Source: an uncultured Hyphomicrobiales bacterium
GTDB lineage: Bacteria; Pseudomonadota; Alphaproteobacteria; Rhizobiales; Ancalomicrobiaceae
Assembly (NCBI GenBank): GCA_903930435.1
Contig: CAIYYN010000015.1
Span: 1 to 40,986, forward strand
Direction of reading: 5' to 3'
Length of the DNA: 40,986 nt
Part shown: one piece after another, positions 7,398 through 16,319 of the stretch
Layout of the letters: every line of letters starts with the position of its first letter
How positions within the stretch are numbered: the first letter of the stretch is position 1
Notes under the pieces: model-generated
The model's input: the letters and a program-made list of their open reading frames with translations, nothing else
What the model was told of the DNA's origin: nothing
Database searches by the model: none
Translations under genes and position numbers: made by a program

Positions 7398-7748
7398 ATG
7401 GGCTTGGTACAATATGCGGCCGATGGGATTTTCGCCCCGCGCAAGATCGCGACCCTCCTTCAGACAACGAGTGAAGAAGTCGCACGCACTGCCGGGTTGG
7501 GCAGGGATGCCGTTCAGCGCTCCAGCCGTGTCCGCTCGGACAAGACACAGCGACGTTTGCGCGAGATGGTCGAAGTCCTCAATAAAGTCGAGCCGCGCTT
7601 CGGGTCTGCACTTGTCGCCTATGCCTGGTATCGCTCCGAGCCGCTTGCCGGATTTTCTGGACAGACCGCCATGCAACTGGTCCGCGGCGGCAGAGCGGAT
7701 GACGTGCTCGAGTATATCGACGCAGTCGACGCCGGCATTCACGTCTGA
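7398..7748 (+). CDS. Xre/ParS-type antitoxin of a RES module
   Basis: A 116-residue protein of the Xre/MbcA/ParS antitoxin group (DUF2384-like C-terminus). The N-terminal part is a helical DNA-binding domain with FAPRKIATLLQTTSEEVARTAG. The C-terminal part has the family signature of a short helix pair ending in MQLVRGGRADDVLEYIDAV, which in homologues plugs the active site of the toxin. The ATG at 7398 has AGAGG upstream, and a 17-bp-spaced promoter lies at 7331-7359. The stop is 2 bases before the RES toxin start, so the two form an operon with the antitoxin first. Confidence 0.87.
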   Translation: MGLVQYAADGIFAPRKIATLLQTTSEEVARTAGLGRDAVQRSSRVRSDKTQRRLREMVEVLNKVEPRFGSALVAYAWYRSEPLAGFSGQTAMQLVRGGRADDVLEYIDAVDAGIHV

Positions 7749-7750
7749 CC

Positions 7751-8254
7751 ATGTCGCTTTCCTATATCGGCAAGCTCTACCGCGCACTCAATCCAGTCTA
7801 TGCACGCGAGCCTCTATCCGGGCGGGGTGCAGCGCATTACGGCGGCCGCTTCAATCCGAAGGGCACACCTGCACTCTATACGTCGCTCTCGCCGGTAACG
7901 GCGCTGCGCGAAGCAAACCAGGTGGGCAACCTTCAACCAACGACGCTTGTCGCTTATGAGGCCCAGATCGAAACCATCTTCGACACTAGAGACGTAGCCG
8001 AACTCGCGGCCTATGATTTAGATATAGCGGGGCTTTCCGCGCCGACATGGCGCGATGAGATGAAAGCGACCGGACAATCAAAAACCCAGACCTTCGCCAA
8101 ACACCTGATCAACTCCGGCTTCCACGGACTTATAGTCCGGAGTTTTGCTCCCGGCTCCGGGGAGGAAGATCTCAACCTTGTGCTTTGGAGTTGGAGCAGC
8201 TCGGCACCCTCGCGCCTAAGTCTGATCGACGATGAGGGGCGGCTGTCAGGATAA
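7751..8254 (+). CDS. RES-domain toxin
   Basis: A 167-residue protein with the RES fold. Family positions are visible: R11 in the opening LYRALNP, then YGGRFNPKGTPALYTS (R33, Y43) and a Glu in ALREAN (E54), with Ser in the C-terminal LVLWSWSS. RES toxins either degrade NAD+ or ADP-ribosylate a target; the ParT toxin of Sphingobium modifies phosphoribosyl pyrophosphate synthetase (established for homologues). Which activity this copy has cannot be read from sequence. It follows the Xre-type antitoxin by 2 bases. The spacer after it (8255-8398) holds nothing I recognise. Confidence 0.9.
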   Translation: MSLSYIGKLYRALNPVYAREPLSGRGAAHYGGRFNPKGTPALYTSLSPVTALREANQVGNLQPTTLVAYEAQIETIFDTRDVAELAAYDLDIAGLSAPTWRDEMKATGQSKTQTFAKHLINSGFHGLIVRSFAPGSGEEDLNLVLWSWSSSAPSRLSLIDDEGRLSG

Positions 8255-8404
8255 ATGAGTTTCGAGGAAAGCCGCTTACCCCAATACAAAATCCGCCCAA
8301 CTGCTCGCTCATTCGCGGCACGCCAGCACAAAATATGATCTGCCGGCAAATTTCAGACTGCGTCCTCGCGGAGTTTAGGGTGTTTCGTTCAAGGAGAAAT
8401 GACG

Positions 8405-8836
8405 ATGGCGATGTCATCACATGAGCGTCCCGACACAATGGTTTCGCCTGAAACCGGCGAACCGCTTCGTCGTGGGGTACGGCCATTCATCGTCAGCTAC
8501 GGATCCAAGTCTAGGACCGTAGACCTGCCGGGCTATTACCCCGAAAACGGCGATAACGGCATCCACGTCGGTGACGACATGGCCGTGACCGACATGGCGC
8601 TTCGAGACCTGAAGGAAGAGATCGATGGCATCCCGGCGCCAGCGACGATCAGGCGGTTGCGTAAAAAATTGAATCTGTCGCAACGCGAAGCGGGCGGGCT
8701 GTTAAAGGTCGGCGAAGCGGCCTTTGACAAATACGAGCGCGGATTGGTCGAACCGAGTGGCCCAACCAGCCAGCTGCTGCGCCTGCTTGATCGGCATCCC
8801 GAGCTTATCGAGGATCTGCGCCCGACATCGGGTTAG
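8405..8836 (+). CDS. MqsA-like antitoxin-type regulator, orphan
   Basis: A 143-residue protein with an N-terminal PETGEPLRRGVRPF segment as in the YgiT/MqsA-type group and a C-terminal Xre-like helix-turn-helix: TIRRLRKKLNLSQREAGGLLKVGEAAFDKYERG (in part), ending LLRLLDRHPELIEDL, close to MqsA in plan. It contains no cysteine at all, so the zinc site of classic MqsA is lost. There is no MqsR-type toxin next to it. The start at 8405 is favoured because AAGGAG is 8 bases upstream; the ATG at 8399 is too close to it. Its 3' end overlaps the convergent helicase/methylase gene by 4 bp. A stand-alone transcription regulator is the likeliest role. Confidence 0.75.
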   Translation: MAMSSHERPDTMVSPETGEPLRRGVRPFIVSYGSKSRTVDLPGYYPENGDNGIHVGDDMAVTDMALRDLKEEIDGIPAPATIRRLRKKLNLSQREAGGLLKVGEAAFDKYERGLVEPSGPTSQLLRLLDRHPELIEDLRPTSG

Positions 8837-11800
8837 GCGGCAAGTGTGTCCTCGTCGGGCACATCGGATGCGAGAGCGTGTTCGATTTCGACCAGCTGCC
8901 GGTGCTTCTCGGCAAGCTCGCCGGCGAACGCGAACTCTCCGTCGTGGCGCGACTGGTACGATGCGAGGCGGCGACGAGCGTCATCGAGCCGCTGGCGAGT
9001 GCGGTCGCGTTCATCCTCAAAGCTGGCAAGCGTGTGCTCAAGGCGTGCGGTGGCTCCGAGCGGCGTGATCGTGAGGGATAAGTCGATCTCGTGCTCAAGG
9101 CCGGTCCGCTGCAACATGGTCGTGGACCGATAGCCTTCGCCGCGTCCATATGCGTGGCCTTCAAACACCAGATCAAAGCCGCCGATCGTGGCGATGACGA
9201 TTGCTCCCCGCTTCTGCATCTGGATCAACGTCAGGATCTCTTTGACGAGGGCCCTGCCGGCGAGTTTGCGTTCGTCAAACGATTGGCCGGCAACCGTCAT
9301 GCGGAAGGCCTCGCCTGTGGTCGGGACGCGCCGCGCGATGTCTTGCCCGATTTCAGCGATGCGCCGCGTTGCGTACTCTATGTCGCGCTCGGCGTCGACG
9401 ATCTGGCGGCGAACAGCGAAGAGATCATCGTGGTGCGCGGCGCGCAACCGTTCGAGCCGGGCGATATCGGCCTCCAGCCCCGCCTTCTGCATGAGGCGCT
9501 GGTCGCCTGACGCGATCGCCTTGGCCATGGCAAACTGGTTCGCTTGTCCCTCGCCCAGGTCCTCAAGCCGGCGGATCGAGGTATCACCACTGAGAGCGGC
9601 CGCGATGAAGCGGGCCTTGCGCTCGTTGTTCTGCCACATGGTGGCATCCAGGCTGCCCTCGGTCGCATAGGCGAAGATGTCGACTTCGCTGTGCTGATTG
9701 CCCTGCCGCACAATCCGGCCCTCGCGCTGCTCGATCTGCGAGGGCAACCACGGCACATCGAGATGATGCAGCGCCTTCAGGCGAAGTTGGGCGTTGACGC
9801 CAGTACCCATCGTATCGGATGAGCCGATCAGGAATCGGACTTTGCCGGCACGAACGTCACCAAACAGCCTCTGCTTGGCCTCGGACTTCTTGTAGTCCTG
9901 CATGAAGGCAATCTCGGAGGCCGGCACACCGCGCCGGATCAGCTCGTCGCGGATCCAGCGATAGGCAGAGAAACCGCGCGATGCCTCGACGCTGATCGTG
10001 CCGAGATCAGAGAAGATCATCTGCGCGGCACCCGGCCGCTCATACCGCTGCCCATCCGGCCGGACGTAGGTGGCCTCAGCTGTCTCTCGCCAGATGCGGA
10101 AGGCGTTCTCGATCAGGAGATTGAGCTTGTTGCCGGGCTCATTGTCGCTGTCAGCATCAACCAGACGCAGGTCGATCGCCGCATGCCGGCCGTCCGTGAT
10201 GACGGAGAGGAGAATATCGTCGCCGGGCTCGACCGGCCGGTCGCGCATCTCGATCGCCTTGATGCGGGCATCAAGCAGCGTCTGGTAGCGTTTGAAGGTA
10301 GGCGTAGGCTTGGCTGTGATGATCTGACGTCGGCCGGTCGAGATCGTCGGCACCTTGACATATTGGTGCAGGTCCTGCGGCATCACGACGTCGGCAAACG
10401 AGCGGAACATCGCAATCAGTTCGGGTACGTTGACGAAGCTGGCAAAGCGCGACACCGGCTTATATCGTCCCGAAGGCTGAAGCTCCAGCTCGGTCGTCGT
10501 ATCGCCGAAGGTCGCGGCCCAGGCGTCGAACTCATGCAGGCTGCGCTCCTGCAGCGCTTTGCCCCCGAGCATCCGCTGCACCGAAAACATCTCGCCAAGC
10601 GTGTTGGTGATAGGTGTTCCGGACGCGAGAATGAGCGCCCGGCCGGGGTTCTTGGTCTCGATAAACCGGGACTTCACATAGAGGTCCCAAGCGCGCTGCG
10701 AGCCATTGGGATCGACGCCCTTCAGCGTCGACATATTGGTGGCGAAACTGAGTTTGCGGAACTCCTGCGCCTCGTCGACGATGATCTGGTCAACGCCGAT
10801 CTCTGATATGGTTAGAAGATCATCTTTCGGCGTCGCCAGCAGCTCGAGCCGTTCCTTGAGGCCCTCTTTCAGCCGTTCCAGCCGTTTCCGTGACACCCGA
10901 TCATCGTGCTCGACCCGCGTCATCATGTCCTCGTAAAGATCCAGCTCGTCGTGGATCATCTGTTGCTCGAAGGTCGCGGGCACGCCGATGAACCGGAACG
11001 CCGAATGCGTGATAATGATCGCATCCCAGGTGGCGGTTGCAGCGCGGGACAGAAAGCGCTTGCGCTTGTCCGTCGTAAAGTTCGTTTCATCCGCCACCAG
11101 AATGCGGGCGTTCGGATAGAGCGCGAGGAATTCGCGCGCGGCCTGCGCCAGGCAATGGCCGGGCACGACCAGCATAGCCTTGGCGATCAGGCCCAGCCGG
11201 CGCTGTTCCATGATGCTGGCTGCGATCGTCATCGTCTTGCCGGCACCGACCGCATGCGCCAGATAGGTCGAACCGGCCGTGATGATCCGCCAGATACCGC
11301 GCTTCTGATGCGCATAAAGCGTGAAAGCGCCCGATGTGCCGGGCAAATTCAGGTGGTCGCCATTGAAGGCGCGCGGCGCTATATTGTTGAAACGATCGTT
11401 ATAGACGCGTGCCAACCGGTCGGTGCGATCGGGATCGCTCCAGACCCACGACTGAAACGCCGTCTTGATCTTTTGCAGCTTTTCCTTCGCGGCCTCGGTA
11501 TTAACAACATTGAGCACGCGACGCTCGGTGCCATCCTCTTTCACGGTGTCGAAGATCTGCGGCACGCGGCTGTTGAGGGCGTCGCCGAGTAACTCTCCGG
11601 CATGGCGTCGATCGGTACCCCAGTCCGAGGTGCCGGCAGCCGTCCAGGCCAGCTGCCGGGCTTCGACCGTCCAGGACGCGAGTTCCGGCATGTGATGGAT
11701 TCGTATCTCCGCACCCATCGTCTCCTTCACGAAGGCCACGACATCGGATGCTGGGATCCACGGGGCACCCAACCGCGCCGTGATATCGGAGGGGCCGAGA

Positions 11801-13929
11801 TCAGCAGGTTGAACCCGATCAAGCGCGGTGACGTTGCGCTTGAAGTTGGGGTCAAGATCGGCCGCCAGCTCAGAAAGCTTCAGTTTGTCGCGCACGGGTC
11901 CCGACAAATAGGCGTCGGCCGTCAGCCAGTCGCCGTCGGTCGGGTTCTGGAAAATCGCGTCACCAAGCTCGGCGATGACGTCGGCGACGTCGCTATGCAC
12001 GAGTTCGGCGATATGATCGAGGTCGACACGACCACGCTCGTTCAGGACGACGGCGAGCGCGTCAGCGGCGGACGTGATCACTGGCGGCGCCGGCGGCGCG
12101 ATGACGCGTTGGTCAAAGATCGGTCCAGGTTTCGCAATGTCCGTATCAATGTCGTAGATTTCGATCGACGCCACGAGCCAGCAGTCGGGATCATCGAGAA
12201 AGCGCTGGAGATTGGGCCGGCGATGGGTCTCGCGCACCTCTCCGGTCTCAGGATCCTCCGAAATCGATACCGTGGTGTGATTGATCGGCCCGAACTCACG
12301 CACGAAGGCGCTCCAGGCAATGCGAAGTCGAACCTGCGCGGACTTCCACGGCCGATCCTGTTCCTGACATTTGAGGATATCACGCACCGCATCGCGGATC
12401 GCGATCAACTTCGTGATGATCCGGATGTGCTTTTCTGGAATACCATCGGAACTGCGGACTTTGCGCGCCTTTACTGCAACCGGTTCGCCGTCGATGATCT
12501 GCATCAGGCCGCGTCTGACGTCGACGAAGTAGCTACCTTCCCGAACGTGCGACTGCTCGCTCGGTCGGAATGCCGCGCTGTCGGCGAGCCGCGTTTCCAG
12601 ATCAGGATCGATCACGTCGGGTTCGCCATCATAGATCGCTTGCGGCAAACGCTCGATTGTCGCCTGCAGCGCGGTCACGAGCGGGCAATCCGGATCTGCC
12701 AGGCACGTGTAGGTCTCGCCGAAGGGACCAAAGGTCAGTGCATGGGTTCCGAGCACCATCTCAGGGTGCTCGGCGAACCAGCTGTTCACCCGGATCGATC
12801 CCTCCTCCTGCGTCGCCGGACGAACCTCGCAGGTTTCGAGCCACGCAAGATTACCCTCGGCCTCACCGGGCTTGCGCTTGCGGAAAAACAGAATGTCCAC
12901 GACCACGTCCGTACCGGCGTCCGATCGGAAACTACCCTCCGGCAGGCGGATCGCACCGATCAAATCGGCGGACAGCGAGATATGCGCGCGCGCCGAACTG
13001 TCGGCCTTGTCCAGCGTACCGTGCGAGGTGACAAAGGCAGCGATCCCGCCGGGCTTCAGCAGATCGACCGACCGCGCGATGAAATAGTCATGCAGCCGTA
13101 GCCCAAGCGATCGATAGGCACGGTCGGACCGCACCGTCCGAACCGAAAAGGGCGGGTTGCCGATCGCCAAATCGAAGTTCTGGGCCAAGTCGGTGCGCGC
13201 AAAGTCCCCCTCAATGATGCGCGCGTTCGGCTGCAACAGCCGGACGATGCGCACTGTCACCGGATCAAGCTCGACGCCGGTGATGAAGGAGCAATCACGG
13301 AAGTCCTCCGGCATCAGCGCCGGGAACAGGCCCGTGCCGATGCCGGGTTCCAGCACGCGGCCTCCGTGCCACCCAAGCCGCTGCAACCCCGCCCAGATCG
13401 CCCGGACAATGAAATCCGGCGTGAAATGCGCATACTGCGTGCAGCGGGCGAGCGAGGCGTAGTCGCTCGTCGAGACCGCGTTCTCGAGCGCACCGCCGAG
13501 ATCATCCCAGCCTTCGCGAAAATCTGCCTCTCCCGGGCGACGGAACACACCGTTCGCCAGCTCCGAGGCACCGAAACCGGTGAAGCGGATCAGGCGCGCT
13601 TGTTCCTCTCGCGTCGCGGGGCGATCCTGGCTGATGATTTCATGGGCGAGTTCGATCATCGCCACATTGATCCGCGCCCGCTCCTTCCAGCCGGGCGAAA
13701 GACTGCGATCGGCGTCGAGATAGAATTTCTGGCGATGCCATTGCCTCCGCCTTGCCTCAGGCGCGGGATTGCCGGCTCGGTTGCCGACCGGCGCCGGCGG
13801 GGACGGATCTGGCCCGTCGTCGTTAGCCGGTAGCGTCGTGACCCCGGAGACGCCGAAGTCGAAACCGAGGCCGCAGGAAAGGCTGGTGTTGCCGAAGAGA
13901 TCCATAGTGAAGGGATCGCTGATGCTCAT
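8833..13929 (-). CDS. Giant adenine methyltransferase-helicase fusion protein
   Basis: A 1698-residue protein. Residues about 150-330 are an N6-adenine methyltransferase domain: SAM motif LEPGIGTG near 190 and the catalytic IGNPPFS near 255. Residues about 880-1420 are a superfamily-2 helicase/translocase: Walker A VGAGKT near 893, IIVDEAQE near 1050, ASGTPITNT in motif III, and QREGRIVRQGNQ in motif VI near 1400. The C-terminal 250 residues are charged and coiled-coil-like. This architecture recurs on alphaproteobacterial plasmids and resembles phage P1 DarB, a methylase-helicase that protects injected DNA from restriction, so antirestriction is plausible (inference). The start at 13929 (MSISDP) has AAGGAG 7 bases upstream. 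There is no obvious nuclease motif. Confidence 0.9.
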   Translation of the reverse strand: MSISDPFTMDLFGNTSLSCGLGFDFGVSGVTTLPANDDGPDPSPPAPVGNRAGNPAPEARRRQWHRQKFYLDADRSLSPGWKERARINVAMIELAHEIISQDRPATREEQARLIRFTGFGASELANGVFRRPGEADFREGWDDLGGALENAVSTSDYASLARCTQYAHFTPDFIVRAIWAGLQRLGWHGGRVLEPGIGTGLFPALMPEDFRDCSFITGVELDPVTVRIVRLLQPNARIIEGDFARTDLAQNFDLAIGNPPFSVRTVRSDRAYRSLGLRLHDYFIARSVDLLKPGGIAAFVTSHGTLDKADSSARAHISLSADLIGAIRLPEGSFRSDAGTDVVVDILFFRKRKPGEAEGNLAWLETCEVRPATQEEGSIRVNSWFAEHPEMVLGTHALTFGPFGETYTCLADPDCPLVTALQATIERLPQAIYDGEPDVIDPDLETRLADSAAFRPSEQSHVREGSYFVDVRRGLMQIIDGEPVAVKARKVRSSDGIPEKHIRIITKLIAIRDAVRDILKCQEQDRPWKSAQVRLRIAWSAFVREFGPINHTTVSISEDPETGEVRETHRRPNLQRFLDDPDCWLVASIEIYDIDTDIAKPGPIFDQRVIAPPAPPVITSAADALAVVLNERGRVDLDHIAELVHSDVADVIAELGDAIFQNPTDGDWLTADAYLSGPVRDKLKLSELAADLDPNFKRNVTALDRVQPADLGPSDITARLGAPWIPASDVVAFVKETMGAEIRIHHMPELASWTVEARQLAWTAAGTSDWGTDRRHAGELLGDALNSRVPQIFDTVKEDGTERRVLNVVNTEAAKEKLQKIKTAFQSWVWSDPDRTDRLARVYNDRFNNIAPRAFNGDHLNLPGTSGAFTLYAHQKRGIWRIITAGSTYLAHAVGAGKTMTIAASIMEQRRLGLIAKAMLVVPGHCLAQAAREFLALYPNARILVADETNFTTDKRKRFLSRAATATWDAIIITHSAFRFIGVPATFEQQMIHDELDLYEDMMTRVEHDDRVSRKRLERLKEGLKERLELLATPKDDLLTISEIGVDQIIVDEAQEFRKLSFATNMSTLKGVDPNGSQRAWDLYVKSRFIETKNPGRALILASGTPITNTLGEMFSVQRMLGGKALQERSLHEFDAWAATFGDTTTELELQPSGRYKPVSRFASFVNVPELIAMFRSFADVVMPQDLHQYVKVPTISTGRRQIITAKPTPTFKRYQTLLDARIKAIEMRDRPVEPGDDILLSVITDGRHAAIDLRLVDADSDNEPGNKLNLLIENAFRIWRETAEATYVRPDGQRYERPGAAQMIFSDLGTISVEASRGFSAYRWIRDELIRRGVPASEIAFMQDYKKSEAKQRLFGDVRAGKVRFLIGSSDTMGTGVNAQLRLKALHHLDVPWLPSQIEQREGRIVRQGNQHSEVDIFAYATEGSLDATMWQNNERKARFIAAALSGDTSIRRLEDLGEGQANQFAMAKAIASGDQRLMQKAGLEADIARLERLRAAHHDDLFAVRRQIVDAERDIEYATRRIAEIGQDIARRVPTTGEAFRMTVAGQSFDERKLAGRALVKEILTLIQMQKRGAIVIATIGGFDLVFEGHAYGRGEGYRSTTMLQRTGLEHEIDLSLTITPLGATARLEHTLASFEDERDRTRQRLDDARRRLASYQSRHDGEFAFAGELAEKHRQLVEIEHALASDVPDEDTLAA

Positions 13930-14022
13930 AGCTGAACTCCTTGAGATGGGGCGAGCGCCATCGATCGCGCTGAAGGAGGTCAGCGACGGCAACAGGCGCG
14001 AAATGAGAGGAAAGGTTCGGGT

Positions 14023-14631
14023 TCAGGCTGCCTTAAGCTCAGGCAGATGCCGGAATTGAACCGGCAGCTTAGCGGCAACCTCGTCGTCGCTTAGGGTCTC
14101 GAGCGGTTTCAATATCGGCTGGCCGGATCCGCCGTAACACATGACAATGCGCTCGCCCCTCACCTCATGTGGCCAGCGCTCGTCGGCATAACCGCGATAG
14201 TCGTCGTTGGTCGAACTCCAGATATGGTCGAGCTCTTCCGCGCGGGTCATGGCTTTGATGGGAGGCGACTCCCGCTCGATGATCGCCTGATGCAGTCGCT
14301 CCGGCGATCCCCTGTCGGAAAGATCACAGTAACCGTGGAAATATCGAATAAAGCCATCGATACGAGTCTCGAAAAAGACGCTGGTGACGCTGCCCGTCAG
14401 GAATTCGCTCATGGCAAACATGCCGCTGCGCATCCAGAGCGGCGGTAGGATCTCCAGCATCATCTGATACTCGGGTTCGTCGATTTCGAACCACTCGCCG
14501 GCATAAAGGCTGCTCGAACACCCACGCCAACGGTTTGGACGTTGCGCGTGCCGGTCGAACAGGCGGTACATCTCGTGGTGGGTCGTGACCCCCTGAAACA
14601 CCTTGCGCGGATCGGTAGACTGGATTTGCAT
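14023..14631 (-). CDS. DUF1419-type plasmid protein
   Basis: A 202-residue soluble protein. The middle segment FEIDEPEYQMMLEILPPLWM, followed by GMFAMSEFLTGSVTSVFFE, is how I recognise DUF1419, a family of unknown function almost confined to rhizobial and related plasmids. The N-terminal VFQGVTTHHEMYRLFDRH and the late GERIVMCYGG are also conserved-looking. There is no signal peptide or membrane segment. It sits 93 bases upstream of the helicase/methylase gene on the same strand and may share its transcript. Family name from memory, so moderate certainty; the gene itself is secure from its length, codon use and context. Confidence 0.75.
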   Translation of the reverse strand: MQIQSTDPRKVFQGVTTHHEMYRLFDRHAQRPNRWRGCSSSLYAGEWFEIDEPEYQMMLEILPPLWMRSGMFAMSEFLTGSVTSVFFETRIDGFIRYFHGYCDLSDRGSPERLHQAIIERESPPIKAMTRAEELDHIWSSTNDDYRGYADERWPHEVRGERIVMCYGGSGQPILKPLETLSDDEVAAKLPVQFRHLPELKAA

Positions 14632-14743
14632 CGGACTGGCTCCTTCGCCGTTCCGGCTGAACGCTTCGGCTGATCCTCGTGATCACCTGATGTCCTTCAG
14701 CCTGTTTCGATGCCTCCTCCAGGCCGCCTCGCCGATCGGCCGG

Positions 14744-14784
14744 GTCAAGGGCCGGCGCCTGCCGGGCGAAGCTTCACCCTTGAC
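14744..14784. repeat. Inverted repeat over the 3' end of the Toprim gene
   Basis: GTCAAGGG (14744-14751) and CCCTTGAC (14777-14784) are perfect arms. A smaller CCGGC-GCCT-GCCGG hairpin is nested between them. The same GTCAAGGG word forms the arms of a larger structure at 15828-15901, on the other side of the Toprim gene. It may act as a terminator or 3' processing structure. Confidence 0.5.
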
Positions 14785-15728
14785 GCGGTCGACGGGTATG
14801 CGGCAGGCGCTCTCCCCCTTCTTTCCCTCTCCATTTTGACTTTCACCTTCAGGGCATCATTCCAATCGTCCGCCGGCGGCCTCAATCGGATCCAATCACA
14901 ATCTGCCGCCTCAGCGATCGCACGCAGACGGCTGGCGAAAGCCTCTCCCGGGGCATTCGCGTCGGTGGCTGCGAAGAGCTGGCTACCTGGACGCGCGGCA
15001 AGTAATCGCAGCGCAGACTCTGTTGCGGGCGACCAGCCGCCGCCGGTGCTGAGATAGAGGCTGCCGTCCCGCATACCCTCAAAGGAGGCAAGGCTCATCG
15101 CGTCGATCGCGGCTTCAGTGACGCAAAGACGAAGGCCGTCCCGCGATCCAAGCCGGAACAGCACCTTCGTTCCACCGGTCGCGAATCCACGCCAATCCGG
15201 ACCGCGCTCCTCCCAACCGGTGACAATCCCGGCATCATCAACGTGCGCCGCCCACATGCTACCGTAAGGCCCTTCGCGCAGGCAGTCCTGGCGGATAGCG
15301 GCGCGGATAACGGGCTCGGCGAGAAAACGTCCTCCGCGCAGATAGCGCCAGGTCGCCGAACCCGGCCATAGCTTGCGGCGCTTACACCATCGCTCGGTGA
15401 GAGGCTCGGGTGGGCCTCGCTCAACCGTCGGTCGAGTCCATGGGGACTCCGTTGGCACGAAGCCGAGCAGTTCAGCCGCCCGATAAAGCGCGTCCCGGAA
15501 GGGCACCCCATCAAGATGCTGGATGAGCGACAAGACATCGCCCTTGGCCTCCGACAGCGGATCGAACCAGCCCTTGCCGTCGTGAATGACGATGATGATG
15601 TCTTCGCCCCGCCGGAGTTTGACGGCGCGGCGGGTGCTTTCCCGCAGGTCCATCTTGAACCCGAGCTTCTGCAGCACGGCACCACAGGGCACGCGCTCTT
15701 TCAGATTGTTGACGTCAATTTTCTCCAT
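14745..15728 (-). CDS. DUF3991/Toprim-like protein
   Basis: A 327-residue protein. Residues 1-110 form a small primase-like N-terminal part (DUF3991-type, with KLRRGEDIIIVIHDGKGWFD and DVLSLIQHL). The C-terminal half is a Toprim fold: the catalytic Glu in LCVTEAAIDAMSLA, STGGGW, and the acidic motif FAATDANAPGE. Such proteins occur on conjugative plasmids and are thought to act in primase-like or DNA-processing steps; direct evidence is scarce. There is no zinc-binding domain or helicase as in true DnaG fusions. The start at 15728 (MEKIDVN) has GGGGA 5 bases upstream; the longer in-frame extension to 15944 covers structured spacer DNA. Confidence 0.85.
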   Translation of the reverse strand: MEKIDVNNLKERVPCGAVLQKLGFKMDLRESTRRAVKLRRGEDIIIVIHDGKGWFDPLSEAKGDVLSLIQHLDGVPFRDALYRAAELLGFVPTESPWTRPTVERGPPEPLTERWCKRRKLWPGSATWRYLRGGRFLAEPVIRAAIRQDCLREGPYGSMWAAHVDDAGIVTGWEERGPDWRGFATGGTKVLFRLGSRDGLRLCVTEAAIDAMSLASFEGMRDGSLYLSTGGGWSPATESALRLLAARPGSQLFAATDANAPGEAFASRLRAIAEAADCDWIRLRPPADDWNDALKVKVKMERERRGRAPAAYPSTASRVKLRPAGAGP

Positions 15729-15827
15729 GAACTTCCCCAGACGTGTTTCCGCCTGGCCTTTCTGATCTTCACCAGTCCCTCCGCACACCTCGCGCGACCC
15801 GACCGGCTGCGGCCGCGAAGAGCAAGC

Positions 15828-15901
15828 CTCGTCAAGGGCGCGTGTCGCAACTGTCGAAAAAAGGAGTGAAATCGGCCGCGGCGACAGCCTCCCTTGACGA
15901 G
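15828..15901. repeat. Long imperfect inverted repeat upstream of the Toprim gene
   Basis: The outer arms CTCGTCAAGGG (15828-15838) and CCCTTGACGAG (15891-15901) are perfect over 11 bp. A 4/4 internal loop follows, then TGTCGC (15843-15848) and GCGACA (15881-15886) pair again. The terminal loop is about 32 nt. It lies in the 212-bp spacer between the small gene ending at 15941 and the Toprim gene start at 15728. It could form an RNA leader or cruciform. Confidence 0.65.
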
Positions 15902-15940
15902 CACCGCTCGCAAGCGGCACTCCGCAAAGGCAATGCCGGT

Positions 15941-16126
15941 TCAATGAGCCGGCCGAGATCCATGCGGATCGAACTCGTGAATGATGTCGAGGTCGTCATC
16001 AGCGTCGAGCTCGTCAGAGGGCAGAACGCCGTATTCGTTGCCGGACTTGAAAAGCGTGACCGGAACCATCAGGGTGCGGGCGAGCTGGAAGGCGTGGGTT
16101 TGGGCGAGAACGAGGTCGTGCGACAT
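15941..16126 (-). CDS. Small acidic plasmid protein of unknown function
   Basis: A 61-residue protein starting MSHDLVLAQTHAFQLARTL. The second half is acidic (DELDADDDLDIIHEFDP). I recognise no family. The start at 16126 is taken because GGAG is about 9 bases upstream; a further ATG at 16141 has none. Codon use and the amphipathic N-terminal helix look like real protein, and small genes of this type lead the Toprim/DUF1419 cluster on related plasmids. It is probably the first gene of the minus-strand backbone operon. Confidence 0.6.
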   Translation of the reverse strand: MSHDLVLAQTHAFQLARTLMVPVTLFKSGNEYGVLPSDELDADDDLDIIHEFDPHGSRPAH

Positions 16127-16144
16127 ATTGAAGGGCTCCATCGG

Positions 16145-16164
16145 GAGCGGGCCAATTCCCGCTC
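16145..16164. repeat. Hairpin in the leader of the small acidic gene
   Basis: GAGCGGG (16145-16151) pairs with CCCGCTC (16158-16164) around CCAATT. It lies about 20 bases upstream of the 16126 start on the minus strand and could affect its expression. Confidence 0.35.
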
Positions 16165-16319
16165 GATGGCTCCCTCAAAGGACCGGAATTGGAACGCGAT
16201 CACCGCGAGAGCGAAGCTGGTCGAGCGGCGGCAGCTGGCTAGCCGACCCCAACGCGGGTTGATCGGCGGAGAGCCGAAACCGGTCCAGGACGCCATCGCA
16301 TGAGAGCGGGATTGGGTTG

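Noticed and set aside
11602-13101. 499-residue plus-strand open frame
   Set aside because: Antisense shadow of the methylase-helicase gene, with no family features.
8833-13929. Type III or type I restriction enzyme
   Set aside because: It has methylase and helicase motifs but I find no nuclease motif or specificity subunit, and its neighbours are antirestriction and plasmid maintenance genes.
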